The notes under the pieces: generated by a model
The model's input: the letters and a program-made list of their open reading frames with translations, nothing else
Told to the model about the DNA's origin: nothing
Database searches by the model: none
Source: JAMOQA01 sp964420365
GTDB lineage: Bacteria > Acidobacteriota > Polarisedimenticolia > J045
Reading direction: 5' to 3'
Assembly (NCBI GenBank): GCA_964420365.1
Contig: CAYQTA010000114.1
Location: 62,001 to 126,000, forward strand
DNA: 64,000 bases
Made by a program: the position numbers and the translations under genes
Shown: piece by piece, positions 1-8,262 of the stretch
Layout of the letters: the number at the start of each line of letters is the position of its first letter
Position numbering within the stretch: the first letter of the stretch is position 1

Positions 1-205
1 CCCCGATCGAGACGATGTCCGGGTTGCCGTCCCCGTCCACGTCGGCGAACTCCAGCTCCGAATCACCCCCCTCCCAGGTCGGCTCCTCGAGCCCCGTCGA
101 TCGCTCGACGTAGTGGAGGGGAGGGGGATCCGCGGCCGCGGGGAGACAACCGAGGACGAGCAGGACCGGCAGGCCGACGGCGAGAGAAGGGCGGATTCCG
201 ATCAT
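1..205 (-). CDS. FG-GAP/VCBS repeat lipoprotein, N-terminal fragment
   Basis: Only the first 68 codons lie in the window; the 3' part runs off the left edge. The protein starts with a hydrophobic signal segment ending in a lipobox-like LVLGC (Cys20), so it is probably an exported lipoprotein. The mature part soon reaches FADVDGDGNPDIVSIG, a calcium-binding DxDxDxxxD loop typical of FG-GAP/VCBS beta-propeller repeats, which often mediate adhesion or bind polysaccharide in exported proteins. The ATG at 205 is the only start that places the signal peptide at the N-terminus. Family assignment is good; the function is unknown because the rest is missing. Confidence 0.7.
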   Translation of the reverse strand, partial: MIGIRPSLAVGLPVLLVLGCLPAAADPPPLHYVERSTGLEEPTWEGGDSELEFADVDGDGNPDIVSIG

Positions 206-272
206 GGCAGGCCTCCGCTCCCCCCGGTGAAATGGATACGCCGATCTTCCGGCGCCTGCGCCCGGAACGAAG

Positions 273-298
273 GCGCCCCGGCCCGGGGGCCGGGGCGC
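273..298 (-). terminator. Candidate fumC terminator hairpin
   Basis: An uninterrupted 11-bp GC stem (273-283 with 288-298, 4-nt loop) begins 22 nt after the fumC stop codon. The downstream bases on the minus strand (CTTCGTT) are only weakly T-rich, so intrinsic termination is plausible but not certain. Confidence 0.45.
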
Positions 299-319
299 GC
301 CCTGCCCGGGAGAAAGGGC

Positions 320-1717
320 TCAGCCGAGGGACGGGCCGATCATCTTCTCCGGCCGGACGTGGCGGTCGAACTCCTCGGGAGTGAGGAGCCCGAGGGCGAC
401 GGCGGCCTCCTTGAGGGTGAGCCCCTCGGCGTAGGCCTTCTTCGCCACCTTCGCCGCGTTGTCGTAGCCGATCACCGGGTTGAGTGCGGTGACCAGCATC
501 AGGGACTTCTCGACGAGCTCGGCAACCCGCTCCCGGTTGACCTCGATGCCGACGACGCACCGGTCGGTGAAGGAGCGGGCGGCGTCGGAGAGGAGGCGGA
601 TCGACTCGAGCACGTTGTGGATGATCACCGGCTTGAAGACGTTGAGCTGCAGGTGGCCGTTCATTCCGCCGATCCCGCAGGCGACGTCGTTGCCGAACAC
701 CTGGGCACAGACCATGGTCAGCGCCTCGGCCTGGGTCGGGTTGACCTTGCCGGGCATGATCGACGAGCCGGGCTCGTTGGCCGGCAGCAGCAGCTCGCCG
801 AGGCCGCAGCGCGGGCCGGAACCGAGCAGCCGGATGTCGTTCCCGATCTTGAACAGGGCGCTGGCGGCCGCCTTGAGGGCGCCGTGGAGACCGACCAGCG
901 GGTCGTGGGAGGCGAGGCCGGCGAACTTGTTCGGCGCGGAGACGAACGGCAGGCCGGTGATCTCCGCCACGTGCTTCGCCGCCGTCTCGGCGAACCTCGG
1001 GTGCGTGTTGAGCCCGGTGCCGACCGCGGTCCCCCCGAGTGCGAGCTCGTAGACCTGGGGCAGCATCGCTTCCACCCGGGCGATCGCCTGGTCGAGCTGG
1101 GCGACCCACCCGGAAAACTCCTGGCCGACGGTCAGGGGAACCGCGTCCATCATGTGGGTCCGCCCGATCTTGATGATGTCCCGGAACTCGTCCTGCTTCT
1201 TCGCCAGGGCGTCCCGGATGTAGCGGAGGGCGGGGAGGAGCTCGTGGACCGTCTGCTCCGCGGCCGCGATGTGCATCGCAGTCGGGAAGGTGTCGTTGGA
1301 ACTCTGGGACTTGTTGACGTCATCGTTGGGATGGACCGGCTTCTTCGACCCGATCTCCCCGCCGAGGATCTCGATCGCCCGGTTGGCGATCACCTCGTTC
1401 GTGTTCATGTTGGACTGGGTACCCGAGCCGGTCTGCCAGACGACCAGCGGGAAGTGGTCGTCGAGCTTCCCCTCGATCACCTCGTCCGCCGCCTGGAGGA
1501 TGGCCCGGACCTTCTTCTCGTCGTCGAACAGGCCCAGTTCGCTGTTGGCGAGGCAGGCGGCCTTCTTGACGATCCCGAGGGCGCGGATCATCGGGCGCGG
1601 GAAGCGGTGCCCCCCGATGGGGAAGTTCTGGAGGGAGCGCTGGGTCTGGGCGCCCCAGTAACGGTCGGCGGGAACCTGGACCTCTCCCAGGCTGTCGGTC
1701 TCGATCCGGGTCTTCAT
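320..1717 (-). CDS. fumC: Class II fumarate hydratase
   Basis: This enzyme interconverts fumarate and L-malate in the TCA cycle (cytosol, iron-independent class II). The 465-residue length is that of the family. It shows the superfamily signature GSSIMPGKVNPTQ in the C-terminal half, the N-terminal DSLGEVQVPADRYWGAQTQRS block and the TGSGTQSNMN substrate-binding block. The ATG at 1717 was chosen because a GGAGG lies 7 nt upstream and homologues begin at this Met; an in-frame ATG 57 nt further upstream has no such support. A TACACT -10-like element sits at 1751-1746, giving a leader of about 20 nt. It appears monocistronic. Confidence 0.96.
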   Translation of the reverse strand: MKTRIETDSLGEVQVPADRYWGAQTQRSLQNFPIGGHRFPRPMIRALGIVKKAACLANSELGLFDDEKKVRAILQAADEVIEGKLDDHFPLVVWQTGSGTQSNMNTNEVIANRAIEILGGEIGSKKPVHPNDDVNKSQSSNDTFPTAMHIAAAEQTVHELLPALRYIRDALAKKQDEFRDIIKIGRTHMMDAVPLTVGQEFSGWVAQLDQAIARVEAMLPQVYELALGGTAVGTGLNTHPRFAETAAKHVAEITGLPFVSAPNKFAGLASHDPLVGLHGALKAAASALFKIGNDIRLLGSGPRCGLGELLLPANEPGSSIMPGKVNPTQAEALTMVCAQVFGNDVACGIGGMNGHLQLNVFKPVIIHNVLESIRLLSDAARSFTDRCVVGIEVNRERVAELVEKSLMLVTALNPVIGYDNAAKVAKKAYAEGLTLKEAAVALGLLTPEEFDRHVRPEKMIGPSLG

Positions 1718-1745
1718 CGCGTGACCTCCGACGGGTGGGAGGGGA

Positions 1746-1751
1746 AGTGTA
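1746..1751 (-). promoter_or_regulatory. Putative -10 element of fumC
   Basis: TACACT on the minus strand, about 29 nt upstream of the fumC ATG, matches a sigma-70 -10 hexamer at 5 of 6 positions. No good -35 is visible. It stands out in a GC-rich background but is weak evidence alone. Confidence 0.3.
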
Positions 1752-1876
1752 GTCCTCCCGGCCCGCTCCGTCACCGGGGAGGCTGGCGGGGAGGGAGGAT
1801 CGGGCTAATACTTGTGCGCCACCGGGTTATGAGTCGTCCCGCCCGGAGGCCGGGCGCGTGACGCGAGGAGGTACCG

Positions 1877-2299
1877 ATGGCGAACCTGCCCGATCCGCAC
1901 CCCCAGGAGGTGATGGACCTGCTCCGCGACAAGTCGATCCGGATCGCGGTGGTGGGGGCGAGCAACAACCCGCAGAAGTACGGGAACATCATCGTCAGGA
2001 ACCTGCTCGGCAAGGGATACGGGAACATCCTGCCGATCAACCCGCGGGAGAAGGAGATCGCCGGGTTGCCCGCCTACCCGGACCTCGCCGAGGCCCCGAA
2101 GCCGATCGACCTCGTCAACTTCGTCACCCCCCCGCCGGTGACGCGGAAGGTGCTCGAGCAGGTGGCCGAGCTCGGGCTGCCCCGCGTGTGGCTCCAGGAG
2201 GGGAGCTACGACGACGAGGTGCTGGAGTACGTGGCACGGGCGCCGTTCAAGACGGTCTACGACGCCTGCATCATGGTGGTGACGAACTACCACGCGTAA
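1877..2299 (+). CDS. CoA-binding domain protein (YccU-like)
   Basis: This is a 140-residue single-domain Rossmann protein of the CoA_binding_2 family. The stretch IRIAVVGASNNPQKYGN near residue 20 is the nucleotide-binding loop, followed by YPINP-like (ILPINP) and an acidic loop around LQEGSYDDEV that replaces the usual W.Q.G segment of the family. Members resemble the CoA-binding domain of succinyl-CoA synthetase alpha; their biochemical role is not established. A strong GAGGAGGT ribosome-binding site precedes the ATG. It stands alone between fumC (divergent) and small unrelated genes. Confidence 0.88.
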   Translation: MANLPDPHPQEVMDLLRDKSIRIAVVGASNNPQKYGNIIVRNLLGKGYGNILPINPREKEIAGLPAYPDLAEAPKPIDLVNFVTPPPVTRKVLEQVAELGLPRVWLQEGSYDDEVLEYVARAPFKTVYDACIMVVTNYHA

Positions 2300-2440
2300 C
2301 CTGCCGGTGGGGGCGCCCTGGACGCCGGTCAGTGGAAAGCAGGGCACGCGGACGTGGTCCCGCGGGCGCTTTGGCCGTACATGATGGGGCGAAGCGCCGC
2401 CGCGGGGGACGCCCTCCCGCCACCGGCGCGGGAGGATCCC

Positions 2441-2917
2441 GTGGGCATGGTGCCGGACCGGGTGGACCGCCAGCGAACCCTTGCCTCCCTGCGACGCGCC
2501 GCGCGCCGCTCGGGCGGGGACGACCTGTGCGAGCTCGACCGACGCGCCTTTCTCTGGCTCTACGGCAGCACGATGGTCGAGGCCTGGGTGGACGGGGATG
2601 GTTCCGTTGCGCTGCGTGCCTGGCTGGTCCTCGCGCCGGAGCGCGCCCGGGCGCTCGGCGCGCTGCGGCAACTCGATGCCCGGCCGGCGGTGGGACGCCT
2701 CGTCCTCGACGAGGAGGGGGACATTTCCCTCGAGCACCGGATCCCGGGAGATTGCACCGAGGAACGGATGTCCCGGGAGGTCGACGCCCTCTGCCGCGAG
2801 GCCGATCGGCTCGACGACCTCCTCTGCCGCGAGGCCGGCGGCAGCCGCTCCCTCGACCGTTTCCAGGCCGAGGTCGAGGCCGCCCTCGGGATGAGCAGCT
2901 CGAGCCTCCCCAACTGA
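2441..2917 (+). CDS. YbjN/CesT-like small acidic protein
   Basis: About 158 residues, without signal peptide or membrane segment. The alternation of strands (FLWLYGSTMVEAWVDGDG, ISLEHRIPGDC) followed by a C-terminal helix (MSREVDALCREADRLDDLLCREAGG) resembles the YbjN/type III chaperone-like fold, but similarity is judged by pattern only. A GGAGG at 2431-2435 fits the GTG at 2441 (5-nt spacing) better than the ATG at 2447; an ATG at 2354 would add a low-complexity leader with no ribosome-binding site. Function unknown. Confidence 0.6.
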   Translation: MGMVPDRVDRQRTLASLRRAARRSGGDDLCELDRRAFLWLYGSTMVEAWVDGDGSVALRAWLVLAPERARALGALRQLDARPAVGRLVLDEEGDISLEHRIPGDCTEERMSREVDALCREADRLDDLLCREAGGSRSLDRFQAEVEAALGMSSSSLPN

Positions 2918-2982
2918 AAACCGTGCCGGACGCGGCTATCCTCTTGCCGGGCGGGCACCCGTGCCCGCGGGAGGAGTCGCGC

Positions 2983-3219
2983 ATGGGAGGGATGGAGCCG
3001 CCCCTCGCCGAGATCGGCCGGCTGCTGCTCGGGCTCGGGATCGTCCTGGCGATTCTCGGGCTGGTCTTCCTCGTGACCGCGAGGGTTCCCTGGATCGGGC
3101 GCCTGCCCGGCGACATCGTCTGGCGTCGCGGGAACTTCACCTTCTACTTCCCGCTGGCGACCTCGATCCTGGTCAGCCTGCTGCTCTCCCTCGTGCTCTG
3201 GCTGCTCTCCCGGCGGTAG
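2983..3219 (+). CDS. DUF2905 small membrane protein
   Basis: A 78-residue protein with two hydrophobic helices (residues about 13-35 and 54-76) flanking the family hallmark RLPGDIVWRRGNFTFYFPLATSI, which identifies DUF2905. Role unknown; members are found in many bacterial phyla as solitary inner-membrane proteins. The ATG has a GAGGAG ribosome-binding site 7-12 nt upstream. It converges on the P-loop ATPase gene with only 7 nt between stops, so no separate terminator is seen. Confidence 0.88.
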   Translation: MGGMEPPLAEIGRLLLGLGIVLAILGLVFLVTARVPWIGRLPGDIVWRRGNFTFYFPLATSILVSLLLSLVLWLLSRR

Positions 3220-3226
3220 GCGGCGT

Positions 3227-3943
3227 TCAGGCGCCGGGCCGGAGGAGGAGGCGGTGCGGATCGAGCACGATCCGCGTCTGCCGGGCCAGGAGTTCGCCGC
3301 GGTCCTCGATCACGTCGAGCCGGACCGTGTCCCCGTCGGGCTGGAGGCAGAAGGCCAGGTCGACCAGGTCCTCCACCCGGTCCGCCGGGGGAGGCAGGTG
3401 GCCCGGGCGCGAGGCCGGTCCCTCGCGGTGGGTGCGGCAGGACATCCAGAGCTCGGCTCCCAGCTCGGCGGCCAGGTCCCGGAGGGCCCGGATCTCCGCG
3501 GGGTCCACGCTCTCCAGCTCGAGGCGGTCGACGATCAGGACGTCGGGGCGGAAATCCATGTGGCTCGCCAGCACCTCGGCGGCCGTCCGGAGGCGGCCCG
3601 TGGAGAAGCTGTTCCCGAGGAACGTGTGGATGTGGCGCCGCCGCTCGATGGCGAGCTGAACCTCGGCCGGGTGCGGCGCCTCGGGCTCGAGCCGGAGCAG
3701 CTCGAGGAGCAGGTCGTCGTACCAGTCCCGGACCTTGTCGATCGTCCGGTCGAGGGTGACGTGAAGGACACGCTGGCCGGCGAGGAGGGCGTCGAGACCG
3801 ATCCCGACGAGGAACGCGGTCTTGCCGACACCGGCCCGCGCCAGCACGAGGGAGAGGCTGCCCGGACCGGGCCCGGGGACTCCGTCCTTCTCGAGGAGGC
3901 GCCGGGGAGAGCGCCGCAGGCGCGCGATCATCTGCTCGGTCAT
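3227..3943 (-). CDS. RecA/KaiC-like P-loop ATPase
   Basis: A 238-residue soluble protein with Walker A ARAGVGKT (about residues 34-41), a Walker B-like DVLIVDRLELE near residue 135, and a helicase/RecA-type spacing between them. The architecture resembles the DnaB C-terminal or KaiC/RadA ATPase core without accessory domains. Its start overlaps the fusA stop by 4 bp (ATGA), so translation is probably coupled to that of elongation factor G. Whether it acts on DNA, RNA or ribosomes cannot be told. ATPase class is fairly secure; function is not recognised. Confidence 0.75.
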   Translation of the reverse strand: MTEQMIARLRRSPRRLLEKDGVPGPGPGSLSLVLARAGVGKTAFLVGIGLDALLAGQRVLHVTLDRTIDKVRDWYDDLLLELLRLEPEAPHPAEVQLAIERRRHIHTFLGNSFSTGRLRTAAEVLASHMDFRPDVLIVDRLELESVDPAEIRALRDLAAELGAELWMSCRTHREGPASRPGHLPPPADRVEDLVDLAFCLQPDGDTVRLDVIEDRGELLARQTRIVLDPHRLLLRPGA

Positions 3944-6030
3944 CGGTCTTCCTCCAGTGCCGCACCGGTGCGTCGCTCCGCGAGGAGCTGCTCGGCAACC
4001 TCGGCGGGCACGGGCGCGTACTTCGCGAACTCCATCGTGAACTCCGCCTTTCCCTGGGTGGCGGACCGCAGGTCGGTGGCGTAGCCGAACATCTCCTTGA
4101 GCGGGACCTCGGCCTCGATCCGGCAGAAGCCGCCGTCCTCGGTGGACCCCAGGATCGTCCCGCGCCGCTGCATCAGGGAGCGGTAGATCGCCCCCTGGTA
4201 CTCGGCGGGGCCTTCCACCGAGACCCGCATCACCGGCTCGAGGATCCGGGGCGCCGCGCGACGGTATGCCTCGCGGAAGGCCATCCGGGCGGCCGCCTGG
4301 AACGCCATGTCGGAGGAGTCGACGGCATGGGCCGCGCCGTCGTTGATCACGACACGGACGCCGGTGACCGGGGAGCCGATCAGCGAGCCCTTCTCCATGG
4401 CGGCGCGGAAGCCCTTGTCACAGGAGCCGATGAACTCCGTCGGGATCGCGCCGCCCCGGATCTGGTCGACGAACTCGTAGCTCCCCTCCTCGAGGGGCTC
4501 GATGTAGCCCGCGACCCGCGCGTACTGCCCCGAACCGCCGGTCTGCTTCCTGTGCAGGTAGTTGAAGTCCGCCCGGCGGGAAATCGTCTCCCGGTAGGCG
4601 ACCTCGGGCGGGCTGACCTCCACCCTTGCGCCGTACTCGCGGCGCATCCGCTCGACGTAGACCTCGAGGTGGAGCTCGCCCATACCGGAGATCACGGTCT
4701 GGCCCGACTCGTCGTCCTGGCGGACCCGGAACGTGGGGTCCTCCTTGGCGAAGCGTGCGAGGGCCTTCGAGACCTTGGCCTGGCTCGCCGCGTCGGCCGG
4801 TGCGATCCCCAGGGAGACCACCGGCTCGGGGACGTGCATCGAGGTCATCGCCACCCGGATTCCCTCCGCGCAGAAGGTGTCGCCGGTGTAGCAGTCGACC
4901 CCGAACAGGCCGACGATGTCGCCGGCGGGAGCGACCTCGATGTCCTCCATCTGGTTCGCGTGGATCCGGACGAGCCGTCCGACCTTGATCTTCCGGCCGG
5001 AACGCACGTTGACCAGCGTGTCCCCCTTGCGCAGCGAGCCCTGGTAGACCCGCAGGTAGGTCAGCTGGCCGTAGCGGCCGTCCTCCAGCTTGAAGGCGAG
5101 GGCGACGGTCGGGGCGTCCGGGTCCGCGGAGAGCTGGATCGGTGCCTCGTCGCGCTCGAGGTCCAGGGCCTCCGCCTCCACGTCGAGGGGGGAGGGAAGG
5201 TAGCGAACGATGGCGTCGAGGACCGGCTGCACGCCCTTGTTCTTGTAGGCCGATCCGAGCAGCACCGGGGTGAGGTCCAGGCCCTGGACACCCCGGCGCA
5301 GCGCCTCGTGGATCAGCTCGGGCGTCGCCCGGTCCTCGAGGGCGGCCTCCATCAGTTCGTCCGAGTACATCGAGAGCACGTCGAGCATCTCGGCCCGCTT
5401 CTCCTCGGCCCGGGGCAGCAGGTCCGCCGGGATCGGTTCCTCGACGACCCGCTCGCCGTTGTCCCCCTCGAAGCGGAGCGCCTTCATCTCGACCAGGTCG
5501 ATGACGCCCGAGAAATCCGCCTCGAGCCCGATCGGCAACTGGAGAAGGACCGGCGTGTGGCCGAGCTTGTCCCGGAGCTGCTCGGCCACCTTCTCCGGGT
5601 TCGCGCCGGAGCGGTCGCACTTGTTGACGAACGCGATGCGCGGCACGCGGTAGCGGCGCATCTGGCGATCGACGGTGATCGACTGGGACTGGACGCCGGC
5701 GACGGCACAGAGGATCAGGACCGCCCCGTCCAGGACCCGGAGCGCCCGCTCGACCTCGATGGTGAAGTCGACGTGGCCGGGGGTGTCGATGATGTTGATC
5801 GCGTGGTCGCGCCAGCGGACCTGGGTGGCCGCCGACGTGATCGTGATCCCGCGCTCCTTCTCGAGCTCCATGTGGTCCATGGTCGCCCCGACGCCGTCGC
5901 GTCCCTTGACGTCGTGGATCGCGTGGATCCGCCGCGTGTAGTAGAGGATCCGCTCGGTCAGGGTCGTCTTGCCCGAGTCGATGTGGGCCGAGATCCCGAT
6001 GTTCCGGATCCGTCGGATCGTGTCCTTCAT
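3940..6030 (-). CDS. fusA: Elongation factor G, spd/mitochondrial EFG1-like type
   Basis: Translocation GTPase of the ribosome, 696 residues with the full five-domain EF-G layout. G1 is AHIDSGKTT (residues 15-23; canonical EF-G has AHIDAGKTT), G3 is DTPGHVDF, and G4 is NKCD. The DGVGATMDHMELEKERGITI-type switch I region and the domain IV HRKQTGGSGQYARV block match the EF-G group of spirochaetes, planctomycetes and some deltaproteobacteria, relatives of mitochondrial EFG1, which specialise in translocation while a second EF-G does recycling. That second gene is not in the window. It is followed without a gap by a P-loop ATPase gene. A CATAAT -10-like element and a GC hairpin lie in the leader. 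Confidence 0.95.
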   Translation of the reverse strand: MKDTIRRIRNIGISAHIDSGKTTLTERILYYTRRIHAIHDVKGRDGVGATMDHMELEKERGITITSAATQVRWRDHAINIIDTPGHVDFTIEVERALRVLDGAVLILCAVAGVQSQSITVDRQMRRYRVPRIAFVNKCDRSGANPEKVAEQLRDKLGHTPVLLQLPIGLEADFSGVIDLVEMKALRFEGDNGERVVEEPIPADLLPRAEEKRAEMLDVLSMYSDELMEAALEDRATPELIHEALRRGVQGLDLTPVLLGSAYKNKGVQPVLDAIVRYLPSPLDVEAEALDLERDEAPIQLSADPDAPTVALAFKLEDGRYGQLTYLRVYQGSLRKGDTLVNVRSGRKIKVGRLVRIHANQMEDIEVAPAGDIVGLFGVDCYTGDTFCAEGIRVAMTSMHVPEPVVSLGIAPADAASQAKVSKALARFAKEDPTFRVRQDDESGQTVISGMGELHLEVYVERMRREYGARVEVSPPEVAYRETISRRADFNYLHRKQTGGSGQYARVAGYIEPLEEGSYEFVDQIRGGAIPTEFIGSCDKGFRAAMEKGSLIGSPVTGVRVVINDGAAHAVDSSDMAFQAAARMAFREAYRRAAPRILEPVMRVSVEGPAEYQGAIYRSLMQRRGTILGSTEDGGFCRIEAEVPLKEMFGYATDLRSATQGKAEFTMEFAKYAPVPAEVAEQLLAERRTGAALEEDR

Positions 6031-6044
6031 GGGTGCATCCGTCC

Positions 6045-6068
6045 TCTCCCGCCCCGCGGGGCGGGCGC
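6045..6068 (-). promoter_or_regulatory. GC hairpin in the fusA leader
   Basis: A perfect inverted repeat (CCCGCCCC-GC-GGGGCGGG on either strand) lies 15-35 nt upstream of the fusA ATG, between the likely promoter and the start codon. It may affect translation initiation or be a remnant terminator. No known leader class is recognised. Confidence 0.3.
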
Positions 6069-6109
6069 TTCCGTGCCTCGTTTCCGGGGGAAAAGGCAGA
6101 CCGGTGAAG

Positions 6110-6115
6110 ATTATG
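6110..6115 (-). promoter_or_regulatory. Putative -10 element of fusA
   Basis: CATAAT on the minus strand (5 of 6 to TATAAT) inside an unusually AT-rich gap between ktrA and fusA. It would give a leader of about 75 nt. A TTGACC immediately upstream is too close to serve as its -35 element. Confidence 0.35.
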
Positions 6116-6176
6116 GGGTCAATCGAGCCGTTCGCCAGAGGATTTTTCGTTGCTCGGCTACAAAGTAACGTTTCGG

Positions 6177-6884
6177 TTAGCTGCGGCTCCCGCGTTCCAC
6201 GGTGTGCTCCTCGACGAAGGCCTCCACCTGCTCCGGGCGGCCGAGGACCATCAGGAGGGCTCCCTCGCGCAGGGGGCGATTGGGGCGCGGGGGGATCTCC
6301 GTCTCGTAGTCCTCCCCCTCGGCCCCGGAGACCGGCTGCTTGATCGCGACCACCTGGAGATCGAACTTGCGACGAAAGTCAAGCTCGGAGAGGGTCTTCC
6401 CGGCGAATTCCTCCGGCACGCGGACCTCGGCGACGTCGACGTCGCGGCCCAGGTCGAAGAACTGGGTGAGCCGCGGGTTCGCGATCGTCTTCACCATCTG
6501 CTTCGCGCTGTCCCGCTCGGGGAAGACGATCAGGTCCGCCCCGAGGACCCTGATCGCCTCCTCCTCGTCCCGGCTGTTGACCTGCACGGCGACCGTCGGG
6601 ACGCCCGCCTTGCGCTTCAGGTAGTGGGTGACGAGGACCGCCGCCTCGAAGTGACTTCGGATCCCGAGGACGGCCGCGTGCCAGCCCCGGGCTCCTTCCT
6701 TCTCGAGGACCTGGGTGTTGCGGATGTCCGCGACCACGGCGCGCGAGACCTCGGGAGCGATCTCCTCGATCGCGTCGTCCCGGTGGTCGAAGACGATCAC
6801 GTCGATGTCCGGCTCCCGGGCCAGGCCGAGGGCGGTCTGGCGGCCGAACACCGAGAGGCCGAGGACGGCGATGGTGCGCTTCAT
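6177..6884 (-). CDS. ktrA: K+ channel regulatory subunit KtrA/TrkA
   Basis: This 235-residue cytosolic RCK protein gates the KtrB/TrkH-type K+ transporter in response to nucleotides. RCK_N Rossmann domain: IAVLGLSVFGRQTA at the start (GxSxxG in place of GxGxxG), then FDHRDD with the acidic residue after strand 2. RCK_C domain from about residue 140 (VRVPEEFAGKTLSELDFR). The ATG at 6884 has a GGAGG 7 nt upstream; an alternative ATG at 6899, overlapping the ktrB stop, lacks a site. It is translationally downstream of ktrB. The ribosome-binding region is complementary over 11 nt to the core of the two small RNAs described below. Confidence 0.9.
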   Translation of the reverse strand: MKRTIAVLGLSVFGRQTALGLAREPDIDVIVFDHRDDAIEEIAPEVSRAVVADIRNTQVLEKEGARGWHAAVLGIRSHFEAAVLVTHYLKRKAGVPTVAVQVNSRDEEEAIRVLGADLIVFPERDSAKQMVKTIANPRLTQFFDLGRDVDVAEVRVPEEFAGKTLSELDFRRKFDLQVVAIKQPVSGAEGEDYETEIPPRPNRPLREGALLMVLGRPEQVEAFVEEHTVERGSRS

Positions 6885-6898
6885 GGCGGACCTCCGCA

Positions 6899-8260
6899 TC
6901 AGCCCACGAGGATCCTCTCCTCGGGGTACCGGTAGGGCAGCGCCCGGCGCTGCCCGATGAGGGACGAGCCGATCGCGAGGGGACCGAGCCGGCCCACGAA
7001 CATCAGCACGACCAGCACCAGTTTCCCCGCGGAGGAAAGCCCCGCGGTGATCCCGGTCGAGAGGCCGACCGTCCCCAGGGCCGAGACGATCTCGAACAGG
7101 TGATCGATGAAGTGGGCGCTCGCCTGCTGGTGGGGAACGAGACCGATCTCGCTCACCTGGAGGGCGAACCCGCCCAGCAGCACGAGGATGACGAAGGCCG
7201 CCACCGTGGCGATCGCCTTCGAGACCACGTCCACCGGCAGGGACCGGCCGAACGCCTCGACCCGCGGGCGACCCCGCATCCGCGAGAAGGCGCCGGCGAA
7301 GAGGACGGCCGCCGTCGTCGTCTTCATCCCTCCGCCGGTCGAGCCGGGAGAGGCCCCGATCGCCATCAGCAGGATGGCCAGGATCAGGGTGGGACCCGTC
7401 AGCATCTCCGTCGGCACCGTGTTGAAGCCTGCCGTGCGGCAGGTGACGGCAAAGAAGAGCGGGTCGAGGACCCGGGCGAGGGGAGGGGCTTCCCGCAGCG
7501 TGTTCCCCCACTCGAGCAGCAGGAAGGCGAGGGAGCCGGCGGCGAGGAGGATGCCGCTCGTCACGAGCACGAGCTTCGTGTGCAGGGAGAGGCGCCAGAT
7601 GCGACGGCGGGCCCGCGGCGCGGTCAGCAGGGCCTGGAGGTCGGCGAGCACCAGGAAACCGAGGCCGCCGGTCACGATCAGCGCCATGACGACCAGGTTG
7701 ACCACCGGGTCCCCGCGGAACCCGACGAGGGAGTCCGTCCACAGGGAGAAGCCGGCGTTGCAGAAGGCGGAGACGGCGTGGAAGACCGCCTCCCAGGCGA
7801 CGCGCAGGCCCCACGACCCCTCGCGGAACCCGAGCCGTGCCCAGAGCACGAGGGCCCCGAGTCCCTCCGCCGCCGCCGTGAAGAGCAGGATCCGCCGCAG
7901 GAGGGTGGCCGGGGTCACGTTGGGCAGGGCGCCGTGGACCTGCTCGACGTAGATCCGCGTCCGCAGGTCCTCCCGCCCGCGGAGGCTGACGAGGAGGAAG
8001 CTCCCGAAGGTCATCAGCCCGAGGCCCCCGCACTGGATCAGGGCCAGGACCACGGCCTGGCCGAACGGGCTGAGGTCCTTTCCCGTGTCGACCACGATCA
8101 GCCCGGTGACGCACACCGCCGAGGTGGCCGTGAAGAGCGCCTCCACCGGCGTCAGCGGACGGGCCCGGGCCGCGGCTGCCGGGACGAGGAGAAGAAGGGT
8201 GCCCGCCGCGATCAGGGCGAGGAACGAGAGGGCGACGAGCTGCGAGACGCGGGACAGCAC
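6899..8260 (-). CDS. ktrB: K+ uptake channel subunit KtrB/TrkH family
   Basis: Integral membrane potassium transporter of 453 residues, with four repeated TM-pore-TM units. Selectivity-filter-like turns are visible: TATSAVCVTGL, AVSAFCNAGF, AVTCRTAGFN and ALGTVGLSTG. The glycine-rich intramembrane gate GASPGSTGGGMKTTT is intact. It forms a complex with the cytosolic RCK subunit encoded next to it. The gene follows the lipoprotein gene by 2 nt and precedes ktrA, so the three are probably co-transcribed. Confidence 0.93.
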   Translation of the reverse strand: MLSRVSQLVALSFLALIAAGTLLLLVPAAAARARPLTPVEALFTATSAVCVTGLIVVDTGKDLSPFGQAVVLALIQCGGLGLMTFGSFLLVSLRGREDLRTRIYVEQVHGALPNVTPATLLRRILLFTAAAEGLGALVLWARLGFREGSWGLRVAWEAVFHAVSAFCNAGFSLWTDSLVGFRGDPVVNLVVMALIVTGGLGFLVLADLQALLTAPRARRRIWRLSLHTKLVLVTSGILLAAGSLAFLLLEWGNTLREAPPLARVLDPLFFAVTCRTAGFNTVPTEMLTGPTLILAILLMAIGASPGSTGGGMKTTTAAVLFAGAFSRMRGRPRVEAFGRSLPVDVVSKAIATVAAFVILVLLGGFALQVSEIGLVPHQQASAHFIDHLFEIVSALGTVGLSTGITAGLSSAGKLVLVVLMFVGRLGPLAIGSSLIGQRRALPYRYPEERILVG

Positions 8261-8262
8261 CG

